13,710 bases of DNA from Pseudomonadota bacterium (GTDB lineage Bacteria; Pseudomonadota; Gammaproteobacteria; Burkholderiales; Burkholderiaceae_B): contig JAEZBO010000172.1 in the NCBI GenBank assembly GCA_023427085.1, forward strand, positions 1-13,710, in the 5' to 3' direction. This document shows positions 1-6,614 of this stretch, in pieces. Each line of letters starts with the position of its first letter. Position 1 is the stretch's first letter. Made by a program: the position numbers and the translations under genes. Below the pieces are notes generated by a model. That model was not told the origin of the DNA, did no database searches, and saw only the letters and a list, made by a program, of their open reading frames with translations.

Positions 1-188
1 GCGCGGGCCCGCAGGCCCGACACGATCAGCCCGACCGCGCCCAGCAGCAGTCCATACCCGACCAGCGTCGGAAAGGTCCCCGGCCCGTGGCCCAGATTGG
101 GCATCTCGGGCAGGGTGCGGGCATACATCAGCAGCAATACGCTGAAGATGCCCAACAGGATGCCGATCACGGCGTCGTTGAGTCGCAT
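1..188 (-). CDS. tctB: TctB-family small membrane subunit of a TTT transporter (partial)
   Basis: Only the first 62 codons are inside the window; the gene runs off the left edge. The protein begins MRLNDAVIGILLGIFS and shows two hydrophobic spans (about residues 8-22 and 42-58) separated by a polar loop ending in GPGTFP. This is the usual start of TctB, the four-helix small subunit of tripartite tricarboxylate transporters, which works with the large permease TctA and a periplasmic Bug receptor to import carboxylates. The ATG is preceded by a good ribosome site (GGAGA, about 7 bases upstream). The Bug receptor gene ends 37 bases before this start on the same strand, so the two are almost certainly co-transcribed, and tctA is expected next beyond the edge. 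The family call rests on topology, motif and neighbour; the substrate cannot be told. Confidence 0.82.
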   Translation of the reverse strand, partial: MRLNDAVIGILLGIFSVLLLMYARTLPEMPNLGHGPGTFPTLVGYGLLLGAVGLIVSGLRAR

Positions 189-225
189 GGCTGTCTCCGT
201 CCGCGCTGGTACCGCGCCTGCCCGC

Positions 226-1194
226 TTAGCGCACCAGCTCGAGCTGCTTGATCAGCTCGCCGCTGCTGGCGTCCGACTCGGCCATGAAGGCCTCGAAGTC
301 GGCGGGGTTGCTCCACTTCACGCCGAAACCGGCCTTGCCCATCAGTTCCTTGAACTGCTCGGTCTCGGTGACCTTGCGGGTCGCCTCGGCCAGGCGCGTG
401 ACGGCTTCCTCGGGCATGCCCTTGGGGCCGATCAGGCCGCGCCAGGTGCCGGCCGACAGCGGCCGGCCGGTGACTTCGCCGAGGGTCGGGATGTCGGGAT
501 AGGCCTCCAGGCGCTCGTCGGCGATCACCGCCAGCGTCTTGATGATGCCGGCATCGCGCATCGACTTGCCTTCGGGCACCGCCGAGGTCACCATCTGCAC
601 GCCGCCGGCGGCCAGTTCCTGGAAGCCAGGCGCCGCGCCCTGGCTCGGCACCACCACGACGTTGCGCGGGTTGATGCCGGCATCGTTCAGCGCGCGCGCC
701 AGCGCCAGGTGATAGGCCGCGCCGGTCGGGATGCCCGACAGCTTGTACTTGCCGGGCTCGGCCTTGATGGCCTCGAAGGCCGCGTTGACGTCCTGCCACG
801 GGCTGTCGGCGTGCACGCTGAAGCCGGCGGCGTCGAAGTTCACCTGCGAGATCGCCTGCATGTCCTTGTACGAGGTCGGCGAGGTCTTCATCCAGTGATA
901 GGTCGCCAGCTCGGCGGTCGCCAGGCCGATGGTGTAGCCGTCGGCACGCGCGCGCGCGATCGCGGTGTGGCCGATCACGCCACCGGCGCCGGGACGGTTG
1001 ACCACGTTGACCGGCTTGCCCAGCTCCTGCTCCAGGCCGGTGGCCAGGAAGCGCGCCACCGAATCGGTGCCGCCGCCGGCCGCCCACGGCACGATCAGCT
1101 GGATCGGACGCTCGGGGTAGGCGGCCTGCGCGGCGCCTGCCGCAAAGGTGGCGGCCAGCGCGAAGGCCGCGGTGCGCAGGGTAAATGTCTTCAT
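226..1194 (-). CDS. Bug-family periplasmic solute receptor (TctC-like) of a TTT transporter
   Basis: This 322-residue protein is the extracytoplasmic binding component of a tripartite tricarboxylate transporter, delivering a carboxylate-type ligand to TctA/TctB. Residues 1-24 form a Sec signal peptide (Lys/Arg start, Ala-rich core, AQA cleavage site), leaving a mature protein beginning AYPERPIQLIVPWAAGG. The family signatures are P-W-A-A-G-G-G-T-D at about 36-44 and N-R-P-G-A-G-G at 66-72. The length matches the family (about 320). The start at 1194 was preferred over in-frame ATGs at 1209 and 1269 because GGAGA sits 8 bases upstream and the signal peptide then begins directly at MKTF. It lies between an SDR gene and tctB in one direction. 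Bug proteins are hugely expanded in Bordetella-type genomes, so ligand identity cannot be inferred from the family. The cupin and SDR neighbours suggest an organic acid feeding a catabolic step. Confidence 0.93.
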   Translation of the reverse strand: MKTFTLRTAAFALAATFAAGAAQAAYPERPIQLIVPWAAGGGTDSVARFLATGLEQELGKPVNVVNRPGAGGVIGHTAIARARADGYTIGLATAELATYHWMKTSPTSYKDMQAISQVNFDAAGFSVHADSPWQDVNAAFEAIKAEPGKYKLSGIPTGAAYHLALARALNDAGINPRNVVVVPSQGAAPGFQELAAGGVQMVTSAVPEGKSMRDAGIIKTLAVIADERLEAYPDIPTLGEVTGRPLSAGTWRGLIGPKGMPEEAVTRLAEATRKVTETEQFKELMGKAGFGVKWSNPADFEAFMAESDASSGELIKQLELVR

Positions 1195-1285
1195 ATGCTT
1201 CGTCTCCATGTGGGGTGAGTCGCGCCGCGATGGCGCGCGTCGTTTCTGTCTGCCGCGCCCCCTGGGCACGGCGTGATGTCGGAAA

Positions 1286-2017
1286 TCAATAGGTGGCGCG
1301 CCCGCCCGACAGGTCGAACACCGCGCCGGTATTGAAGGTGCACGAGTCCGAACACAGCCAGGCCACCAGCTCGCCGACTTCTTCGGGCTCGCCCAGCCGC
1401 TTCATCGGGCTCTTGTCGATCATGGTCTGCACGTGCGCGGGCGACATCTGCTCGAGCAGGCTGGTGCGCACCGCCGCCGGGGCCACCGCGTTGACGCGCA
1501 CCTCGGTCGCCGCGAACTCCTTGCCCAGCGACTTGGTCAGCGCCAGCACGCCGGCCTTGGCCGCGCTGTAGGCGGCCGCGTTGGGCGTGCCTTCCTTGCC
1601 GGCCAGCGAGGCGATGTTGACGATGCGGCCGGTGCCGGTCGCGCGCATGTGCGCGGCCACCACGCGGCAGACGTTGAACACGCCGGTCAGGTTGACCTCG
1701 ATGATGCGGTCCCACGCCAGCGGATCGTATTGATCGACCGGCACGGTCGGCCCGGCGTAACCGGCGTTGTTGACCAGCATGTGGATGGCGCCGGCGCGTT
1801 CGATCGTCTGCGCGCAGGCACGCGCCACGCTGTCGCGGTCGGTCACGTCGACCTGGCAGGCCAGCGCATCGCCGGCCGGCGGCGCCAGGTCCCACACCGC
1901 CACCTGGGCGCCGTGTGCCCGCAGCTGCGTGGCGATCTGCGCGCCGATGCCGTTGCTGCCGCCGGTCACCACGGCGACACGGCCCGAGAAGTCGTAGTGG
2001 GCTTTGGCTGCTTGCAT
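1286..2017 (-). CDS. Classical short-chain dehydrogenase/reductase (SDR)
   Basis: This 243-residue classical SDR is probably an NAD(H)-dependent alcohol/ketone oxidoreductase. The Rossmann dinucleotide motif TGGSNGIG is at 18-25, and an Asp (D43) at the end of the second strand favours NAD over NADP. NNAG is at 83-86, VNLTG at 108-112, and the catalytic set N109, S137, Y150 and K154 has the expected spacing. The C-terminal DLSGGRATY resembles the LDGG-type ending of FabG-like SDRs. The start at 2017 gives the family length. It lies only 2 bases after the TGA of the upstream cupin gene, with no strong ribosome site, so translational coupling is likely. An upstream in-frame start at 2083 would overlap the cupin gene by 64 bases and is unlikely. 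It probably acts on the same catabolic compound as the cupin enzyme and the TTT transporter. FabG-like annotation is possible, but the position argues against a role in fatty-acid synthesis. Confidence 0.9.
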   Translation of the reverse strand: MQAAKAHYDFSGRVAVVTGGSNGIGAQIATQLRAHGAQVAVWDLAPPAGDALACQVDVTDRDSVARACAQTIERAGAIHMLVNNAGYAGPTVPVDQYDPLAWDRIIEVNLTGVFNVCRVVAAHMRATGTGRIVNIASLAGKEGTPNAAAYSAAKAGVLALTKSLGKEFAATEVRVNAVAPAAVRTSLLEQMSPAHVQTMIDKSPMKRLGEPEEVGELVAWLCSDSCTFNTGAVFDLSGGRATY

Positions 2018-2019
2018 GA

Positions 2020-2547
2020 TCAACGGATGAACTGCTTGACGTAGTCTTCGCCCAGGCCGACCGCGGCGAAGTGTTTCTTGCACATCTCGATCTTCGTGAA
2101 GACGTCTTCGTAGCCGTTGCCGTTACCCCAGGGGTCGGTGTAGTACATGATCCCGTTGACCTGGAAGTAGGTGATCATCTCCTCGACGTCGGGCGGCACG
2201 TACAGCGTGTGCGTCTCGCCGGGCGGCTCGAACACGTAGCCGCCTTCCTCGGCCCACCAGTCGTGCTCGAGGTACTTCCAGCGGCCCTTGAGCACAAAAC
2301 CGTGCACCGCCTGCGGATGGCGGTGGCGGCTCAGCACGCCGGACTTGCGCACCTTCAGCAGGTTCATCCAGTAGCCCTGGCTGGCGTTCAGACAGAGCGG
2401 GCGGAACCAGACGTTCTCGGCTTGCGGCACCCACAGGCGGTCGTCGGTGGGGATGGCGTTGGGGATGACGATTTCCGGCAGTGCTTCCGGGGGATTCGGA
2501 TACTGGTACGGCATCATCGGATCGACTTCGGGCTTGTCTACCGGCAT
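2020..2547 (-). CDS. Cupin dioxygenase of the 2,4'-dihydroxyacetophenone dioxygenase family
   Basis: This 175-residue single-domain cupin has size and motifs like 2,4'-dihydroxyacetophenone dioxygenase (DAD), the non-haem iron enzyme that cleaves a C-C bond next to a hydroxyketone to give 4-hydroxybenzoate and formate. The first cupin motif reads SRHRHPQAVHGFVLKG with metal-ligand candidates H75 and H77, followed by E94. The second motif, GGYVFEPPGETHTL, supplies H113. This matches a three-His/one-Glu cupin metal site. There is no signal peptide, so it is cytoplasmic. The ATG at 2547 is preferred over an in-frame TTG two codons earlier. No clear ribosome site is seen. It is the first gene of the minus-strand cluster cupin-SDR-Bug receptor-tctB and sits behind a repeat-rich promoter region. 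The subfamily resemblance is recalled rather than searched. The actual substrate may be another hydroxyketone or diketone, and confidence in the exact reaction is low. Confidence 0.8.
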   Translation of the reverse strand: MPVDKPEVDPMMPYQYPNPPEALPEIVIPNAIPTDDRLWVPQAENVWFRPLCLNASQGYWMNLLKVRKSGVLSRHRHPQAVHGFVLKGRWKYLEHDWWAEEGGYVFEPPGETHTLYVPPDVEEMITYFQVNGIMYYTDPWGNGNGYEDVFTKIEMCKKHFAAVGLGEDYVKQFIR

Positions 2548-2554
2548 GAGCAAT

Positions 2555-2591
2555 TGTCCATATTGTGGATTGACTGTTTACTTTATGGACA
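2555..2591. promoter_or_regulatory. Inverted repeat TGTCCATA...TATGGACA, candidate operator
   Basis: A perfect 8-base inverted repeat, TGTCCATA at 2555-2562 and TATGGACA at 2584-2591, has arm centres 29 bases apart (close to three helical turns). A second short palindrome, TCCA-N5-TGGA (2557-2569), overlaps the left arm. The block is AT-rich in an otherwise GC-rich region and covers the predicted transcription start and leader of the cupin gene. That is where a repressor of a catabolic operon would bind. IclR- or GntR-type regulators are possible, but none is encoded in the window. Confidence 0.5.
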
Positions 2592-2592
2592 G

Positions 2593-2598
2593 ATTCTA
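2593..2598 (-). promoter_or_regulatory. Candidate -10 element of the cupin-SDR-TTT cluster
   Basis: Read on the minus strand the hexamer is TAGAAT, five of six matches to the sigma-70 -10 consensus, with a transcription start expected near 2586, about 39 bases before the cupin ATG. At 17-base spacing the -35 region is CTTTTT, a poor match, which would fit an activator-dependent promoter. It is flanked by two palindromic elements listed separately. This is read from sequence only. Confidence 0.4.
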
Positions 2599-2631
2599 AC
2601 GGCTCGCAGGACCCAAAAAAGCCAGGAATTC

Positions 2632-2647
2632 TCAGGGCTTACCCTAA
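2632..2647. promoter_or_regulatory. Palindrome TNAGGG-N4-CCCTNA, candidate activator site
   Basis: A 16-base interrupted palindrome reads TCAGGG CTTA CCCTAA on the plus strand. Its centre is about 53 bases upstream of the predicted start of the cupin cluster, a usual place for an activator next to a weak -35. It does not share sequence with the TGTCCATA repeat, so a second regulator would be involved. Assignment is by position and symmetry only. Confidence 0.35.
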
Positions 2648-2736
2648 GCTGCGGCGCAACAATGGGGCTTCGACGCGTCCCCTTTTTGGTGCCCGGCGAC
2701 GTGGGCCGCCGGCCAGCCGTCGCCCAGGCAAAACAA

Positions 2737-2760
2737 AAGGCCTGGCATCCGCCAGGCCTT
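2737..2760 (-). terminator. Intrinsic terminator of the dacC-lipA-SDR run
   Basis: A perfect 10-base-pair stem, AAGGCCTGGC paired with GCCAGGCCTT, has a 4-base loop. On the minus strand the stem is followed by TTTTGTTTTG, a good U-tract, so it ends transcription coming from the SDR-like gene 50 bases away. On the plus strand it is followed by the weaker GCTTTACTT. Confidence 0.88.
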
Positions 2761-2784
2761 GCTTTACTTCAACCGCCGGGGGAC

Positions 2785-2803
2785 GGCGCGCGCCAGGCGC
2801 GCC
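2785..2803. repeat. GC-rich stem-loop after the SDR-like gene
   Basis: GGCGCGC (2785-2791) and GCGCGCC (2797-2803) pair as a 7-base stem around a 5-base loop, starting 7 bases after the stop codon of the SDR-like gene. It has no T-tract. It lies between that gene and the intrinsic terminator and may protect the 3' end of the transcript or add to termination. Confidence 0.45.
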
Positions 2804-2809
2804 GCGGCC

Positions 2810-3601
2810 TCAGTAGGTGCCCGGGTAGGCGCCGCCGTCGGCCAGCACGTTCTGGCCGGTCATGTAGCCGGCGTGCACGCTGCACAGGAAGGCGCAGATC
2901 GCACCGAACTCTTCGGCGTTGCCGAAGCGCTGGGCCGGGATGCCGGCCTGGCGCGCGGCGCGCACGTCCTGAGCGTCCTTGCCTGACTTGCTGGCGGCCG
3001 CCGCGATCGCCGAATTGAGCCGGTCGGTCGCGAACGCGCCGGGCAGCAGGTTGTTGATCGTGACACCGCGGGCGGCGATGCCGCTGCGCGCCACGCCGGC
3101 CACGAAGCCGGTCAGGCCGCTACGGGCGCCGTTGGACAGGCCCAGCACGTCGATCGGCGCCTTGACGGCGCTGGACGTGATGTTGACGATGCGGCCGAAG
3201 CCGCGCTGCGCCATGCCGTCGACGGTGGCGCGGATCAGTTCGATCGGCGTCAGCATGTTGGCCTCGACCGCGGCCAGCCATTGCTCGCGCTGCCAGTCAC
3301 GGAAGTCGCCCGGGGGCGGGCCGCCGGCGTTGGTGACCACGATGTCGTAGTCGCGGTGCGCGGCGAAGGCCGCCTCGCGGCCCTGCGGCGTGGTGATGTC
3401 GGTGGCGACCGCCTTGACGAAGGTGTCGGCGTTGGCGCGTTCTTGCAGCAGCCGCTCGCGCGCCTGCGACAGCGCCTCTTCGCCGCGTGCCACGATGACC
3501 ACGTTGACGCCCTCGCGCACCAGCGCCAGCGCGCAGCCGTAGCCCAGACCCTTGCTTGCGCCGCCTACCAGCGCGGTCTTGCCTGCGATCCCCAGATCCA
3601 T
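2810..3601 (-). CDS. SDR-fold protein with atypical catalytic residues
   Basis: This 263-residue SDR-superfamily protein is the last gene of the lipoate run. The fold markers are clear: GGASKGLG at 13-20 at the dinucleotide loop (a classical SDR has TGxxxGIG), NAGG at 91-94, N115, and S143 or S144. The catalytic pair is not: at the position 13 residues after S143, where Tyr is expected, the sequence reads SNGAR, so Ser (156) replaces Tyr and Arg (160) replaces Lys. It therefore resembles the SDR subgroup that departs from both the NAD motif and the catalytic tetrad (labelled BKR_like_SDR_like in conserved-domain databases, from memory). Activity may be lost or altered. The ATG at 3601 has AAGGA 4 bases upstream. 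It starts 39 bases after lipA on the same strand and ends before a strong terminator. Its role is unknown; a link with lipoate or fatty-acyl metabolism is inferred from position only. Confidence 0.88.
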   Translation of the reverse strand: MDLGIAGKTALVGGASKGLGYGCALALVREGVNVVIVARGEEALSQARERLLQERANADTFVKAVATDITTPQGREAAFAAHRDYDIVVTNAGGPPPGDFRDWQREQWLAAVEANMLTPIELIRATVDGMAQRGFGRIVNITSSAVKAPIDVLGLSNGARSGLTGFVAGVARSGIAARGVTINNLLPGAFATDRLNSAIAAAASKSGKDAQDVRAARQAGIPAQRFGNAEEFGAICAFLCSVHAGYMTGQNVLADGGAYPGTY

Positions 3602-3640
3602 CCTGTCCTTTTCCTTGGTTGTACGCCTGATCGGCGTGGT

Positions 3641-4663
3641 CTATTGCACGCCGGCGGCGTGCGCCTGTTCGTCCGCGTGATACGACGAGCGCACCATCGC
3701 GCCGACCGCCGCGTGCGTGAAGCCCATCGCGTAGGCCTCGCGCTCGAACATCGCGAAGGTATCGGGATGCACGTAGCGCAGCACCGGCAGGTGATGCTCG
3801 GAGGGCTGCAGGTACTGGCCGATGGTCAGCATGTCGACCTTGTGCTCGCGCATGTCGCGCATCACCTGCAGGATCTCTTCGTCGGTCTCGCCCAGGCCCA
3901 GCATCAGGCCGGACTTGGTCGGGGTCTCGGGGTGCAGCGCCTTGAACTCGGACAGCAGCCGCAGCGAGTGCTGGTAGTCCGAGCCCGGGCGCGCCTGCTT
4001 GTACAGGCGCGGCACGGTCTCGAGATTGTGGTTCATCACGTCGGGCGGGCAGGCATCCAGGATGCCCAGCGCGCGGTCCAGGCGGCCGCGGAAATCGGGC
4101 ACCAGCACCTCGATGCGGGTGCTCGGCGAATGCTCGCGCACCTGGCGGATGCACTCGACGAAATGGCCGGCGCCGCCGTCGCGCAGATCGTCGCGGTCGA
4201 CCGAGGTGATCACCACGTACGACAGCTTGAGCGCGCCGATGGTGCGCGCCAGGTTCAGCGGCTCGTTCACGTCGAGCGGATCGGGCCGGCCGTGGCCGAC
4301 GTCACAGAAGGGGCAGCGGCGCGTGCACTTGTCGCCCATGATCATGAAGGTGGCCGTACCCTTGCCGAAGCACTCACCGATGTTCGGACACGAGGCTTCT
4401 TCGCAGACCGTGTGCAGGTTGTGCTCGCGCAGGATGCGCTTGATGTCGTAGAAGCGCGAGCCCGGCGTGGCCGCGCGCACGCGGATCCATTCGGGCTTTT
4501 TCAGGCGCTCGACCGGGATCACCTTGATCGGGATGCGCGCGGTCTTGGCCTGGGCCTTCTGTTTTTGCGTGGCGTCGTAGACAGCCGGCGCAGCGGCGGC
4601 GGGCGGGGCGGATTCGACACGGTCGGTCGCGACGCGATCGGTCGGATTGACGGGTGCAGTCAT
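3641..4663 (-). CDS. lipA: Lipoyl synthase
   Basis: This 340-residue radical-SAM enzyme inserts two sulfur atoms into octanoyl groups already attached to the lipoyl domains of 2-oxoacid dehydrogenases and the glycine cleavage H protein. The auxiliary 4Fe-4S cluster ligands are C87, C92 and C98 (CEEASCPNIGEC). The radical-SAM cluster ligands are C113, C117 and C120 (CTRRCPFC). The conserved C-terminal RSSYHADE supplies the third Ser (S327) that ligates the auxiliary cluster. All landmarks of the E. coli enzyme are present. The N-terminus carries about 35 extra residues rich in Ala, Pro, Val and Asp, common in Burkholderiales, before the conserved domain begins near residue 42. The ATG at 4663 follows AGGTG at 5-9 bases. 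An open frame extending upstream to 4855 lies over lipB and is not used. lipB ends 62 bases upstream in the same direction. Confidence 0.98.
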   Translation of the reverse strand: MTAPVNPTDRVATDRVESAPPAAAAPAVYDATQKQKAQAKTARIPIKVIPVERLKKPEWIRVRAATPGSRFYDIKRILREHNLHTVCEEASCPNIGECFGKGTATFMIMGDKCTRRCPFCDVGHGRPDPLDVNEPLNLARTIGALKLSYVVITSVDRDDLRDGGAGHFVECIRQVREHSPSTRIEVLVPDFRGRLDRALGILDACPPDVMNHNLETVPRLYKQARPGSDYQHSLRLLSEFKALHPETPTKSGLMLGLGETDEEILQVMRDMREHKVDMLTIGQYLQPSEHHLPVLRYVHPDTFAMFEREAYAMGFTHAAVGAMVRSSYHADEQAHAAGVQ

Positions 4664-4725
4664 GGAACACCTATGTGCGGGCGCGACGGGCCGCGCCGGC
4701 CGGGGAAAACCCCCAGTGTAACGCC

Positions 4726-5367
4726 TCAGCCAGCGGCCGCGCCGGGCCTGCAGGCGCGCTGTACGTGGGGCAGCAGCAGCGCCGCGGCCTGCTCGAGCGA
4801 CAGCCGCACGCCGTGCGCGGCCAGGTCGGTGGCCTGCAGCCCCTGGTAGCCGCAAGGGTTGATGCCGGCGAACGGCGCCAGGTCCATGTCGACGTTCAGC
4901 GCCAGCCCGTGATAGGCGCAGCCCTGGCGGATCTTGATGCCGAGCGCGGCGATCTTGGCCAGCTCGCCGCCGGCCACCGCCACGTACACGCCCGGCGCGC
5001 CGGGCTTGCGACAGGCGGCCACGCCCTGCCCGGCCAGCATGTCGATCACGGCCTGCTCGAGCGCCTGCACGTAGCCCTTGACCAGCAGCCCGGCGCGGCG
5101 CAGGTCGATCAACGGATAGACCAGCAGCTGGCCCGGCCCGTGATAGGTCACCTGGCCGCCGCGATCGGTGCGCACCACCGCGATGCCGCGCGCGTCGAGC
5201 ACGTGCTCGGGCAGTCCGGCCTGGCCCAGCGTGTAGACCGACGCATGCTCGGCCAGCCAGATCTGGTCGGGCGCGGCGGCGTCGCGCGACTCGGTGTAGT
5301 CGCGCATCGCCTGCCAGGTGCCGGCATAGTCGGCCGGCCGCGCCAGCCAGTGCGCGGGCAGCGGCAT
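4726..5367 (-). CDS. lipB: Octanoyl-ACP:protein N-octanoyltransferase
   Basis: This 213-residue LipB transfers octanoate from acyl-carrier protein to the target lysine of lipoyl domains, the step before LipA. The family signature RGGQVTYHGPGQLLVYP is at 69-85. The catalytic dyad is visible as K138 (in GELAKIAALG) and C172 (in INPCGYQGL), spaced exactly as in the E. coli enzyme. The ATG at 5367 shares its A with the TGA of the upstream ybeD gene (TGATG), so translation of the two is probably coupled. A longer open frame upstream has no support. The protein is cytoplasmic. The ybeD-lipB-lipA order is conserved in many proteobacteria, and this gene is typical in length and motif content. Confidence 0.98.
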   Translation of the reverse strand: MPLPAHWLARPADYAGTWQAMRDYTESRDAAAPDQIWLAEHASVYTLGQAGLPEHVLDARGIAVVRTDRGGQVTYHGPGQLLVYPLIDLRRAGLLVKGYVQALEQAVIDMLAGQGVAACRKPGAPGVYVAVAGGELAKIAALGIKIRQGCAYHGLALNVDMDLAPFAGINPCGYQGLQATDLAAHGVRLSLEQAAALLLPHVQRACRPGAAAG

Positions 5368-5639
5368 CAGAGGACGATCGACACCATGGGGTGGCCGTGC
5401 AGCGCGCGATACAGCCCGTCGAGCTGCTCGCGCGAGGTCGCGCGCACCGTGAAGGTCAGGCCGATGTAGTTGCCGCCCTTGCTGGGCCGCATCTCGACCG
5501 TGGCCGGATCGAACTGCGGGTCGAACTGCTGCACCAGCTCGGTCAGCACCTGCGCCAGCGTCGGATCCTGGCGCCCCATCACCTTGATGGGGAAGTCGGA
5601 GGGGTATTCGATGAGCGACTGTTCGGGCGGGATGTTCAT
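5367..5639 (-). CDS. ybeD: YbeD/DUF493 small regulatory-fold protein
   Basis: This 90-residue protein belongs to the DUF493/UPF0250 family (E. coli YbeD), small alpha-beta proteins with an ACT-like fold and no established biochemical role. Recognisable parts are the N-terminal YPSDFPIKVMG, the central RPSKGGNYIGLTFTV, which is the most conserved stretch of the family, and a C-terminal helix-strand ending HPMVSIVL. Length is as expected. Its stop codon overlaps the lipB start by one base, and this adjacency is widely conserved, which suggests but does not prove a link with lipoate attachment. The ATG at 5639 has only a weak upstream ribosome site. An in-frame ATG 23 codons earlier, at 5708, overlaps the end of dat and is rejected. 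Confidence 0.93.
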   Translation of the reverse strand: MNIPPEQSLIEYPSDFPIKVMGRQDPTLAQVLTELVQQFDPQFDPATVEMRPSKGGNYIGLTFTVRATSREQLDGLYRALHGHPMVSIVL

Positions 5640-5704
5640 GATGGGCACACCAGGCAAAAGCGCCGCCGCGCACGCGGGCGGGCGGCGGCTGGAAGAACCG
5701 CCAA

Positions 5705-6595
5705 TCATACTGCCGGCTGATCGCGCAGCGCGCGCAGGCGCCCGTCGTAGGCGGCGCGCAGGCGGGCATAGACCGGGCCGGGCACGCCCCGGCCGACCGC
5801 CACGCCATCCATCTGCACGATCGGCAGGATCTCGCGCGACGCCGACGTGATCAGCAGCTCGTCGGCGCCGGCCACCTCGGCGCGCGTCAGCGGCCGTGCC
5901 TCGAACGGCAGGCCCAGCTCGGCCGCCAGTTCGCCGATCAGGCCGTAACGGATGCCCTCGAGGATGTGGCGGCCCACCGGCGGCGCCAGCAGCGTCGCGT
6001 CGCGCACCACCCAGATGTTGCTGGCCGAGCCTTCGGTCAGCTGCTCGCCGCGAAACTGCACGACCTCGTCGACGCCGGCGTCGATGGCGCGCTGCTTGGC
6101 CAGCACGTTGCCCAGCAGCGAGGTCGCCTTGACGTGGCAATTGAGCCAGCGCTCGTCCTCGATGGCGATCACGCGCAGGCCGTCGCGGCGCACTGCCTCG
6201 CCGGGCGGCACGAAAGGCGTGGCCATGCCGAACACGGTCGGCACGACCTCGGGGTCGGTGGGAAAGGCGTGGTCGCGCCTGGCCACGCCGCGCGTGACCT
6301 GCAGGTAGACCAGCGTATCGGGAGTCGGGCTGCGGCGGGCCAGCTCATGCACCAGCGCGGGCCAGTCGGCCGCCTCGCGCGGCGCGGCGATGCGCACCGC
6401 GGCCAGGCTGCGGGCCAGCCGGGCCAGGTGCTCGTCGAGCCGGAACGGCCGCCGGCCGTAGACCGGCACGACCTCGTAGATGCCGTCGCCGTAGATGAAA
6501 CCGCGATCGAGCACCGATACCCGCGCCTGCTCGACCGGCAGGAACTCGCCGTTCAGGTAGGCCGGCGTACCGGCAGCGACCCCGGGTATCGGCAT
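5705..6595 (-). CDS. dat: D-amino-acid (D-alanine) aminotransferase, fold type IV PLP enzyme
   Basis: This 296-residue PLP enzyme of the branched-chain/D-amino-acid transaminase group interconverts D-alanine plus 2-oxoglutarate with pyruvate plus D-glutamate. The N-terminal landmark is SVLDRGFIYGDGIYEVVPVY (27-46), with RGFxxGDGxYE typical of the D-specific branch. The PLP lysine is K156 in CHVKATSLLGN, the cofactor-binding glutamate is E188 in LTEGSASN, and the C-terminal ITSASREILPI contains the phosphate-binding Thr/Ser. Aminodeoxychorismate lyase (PabC) and BCAT share the fold, but the length and RGFxxGDG pattern favour Dat. The start has GAGG 8 bases upstream, 19 bases after dacC ends. 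The pairing with a D-alanine-releasing carboxypeptidase is biochemically sensible, since the released D-alanine can become pyruvate. Exact substrate preference is not determined by sequence. Confidence 0.92.
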   Translation of the reverse strand: MPIPGVAAGTPAYLNGEFLPVEQARVSVLDRGFIYGDGIYEVVPVYGRRPFRLDEHLARLARSLAAVRIAAPREAADWPALVHELARRSPTPDTLVYLQVTRGVARRDHAFPTDPEVVPTVFGMATPFVPPGEAVRRDGLRVIAIEDERWLNCHVKATSLLGNVLAKQRAIDAGVDEVVQFRGEQLTEGSASNIWVVRDATLLAPPVGRHILEGIRYGLIGELAAELGLPFEARPLTRAEVAGADELLITSASREILPIVQMDGVAVGRGVPGPVYARLRAAYDGRLRALRDQPAV

Positions 6596-6614
6596 GGCGC
6601 GGCCTCGTCGCGGC

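Noticed and set aside
1195..1269. Longer N-terminus for the Bug receptor
   Set aside because: The added residues are Arg-rich and would bury the signal peptide; a good ribosome site points to the ATG at 1194.
1195..1285. Possible promoter or small gene between the SDR and the Bug receptor
   Set aside because: The 91-base gap shows no good -10/-35 pair, terminator or coding frame; it is most simply an intra-operon spacer.
2548..2553. TTG start two codons upstream of the cupin ATG
   Set aside because: An ATG follows within 6 bases; nothing favours the rarer start codon.
4664..4725. Possible regulatory leader or riboswitch between lipB and lipA
   Set aside because: The 62-base gap has no convincing stem pattern or conserved box.
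3281..4849. 522-codon open frame on the plus strand opposite the SDR-like gene and lipA
   Set aside because: Its translation is His/Arg/Ala/Gly-rich with no recognisable domain. It mirrors strongly supported lipA on the other strand, a common artefact at this GC content.
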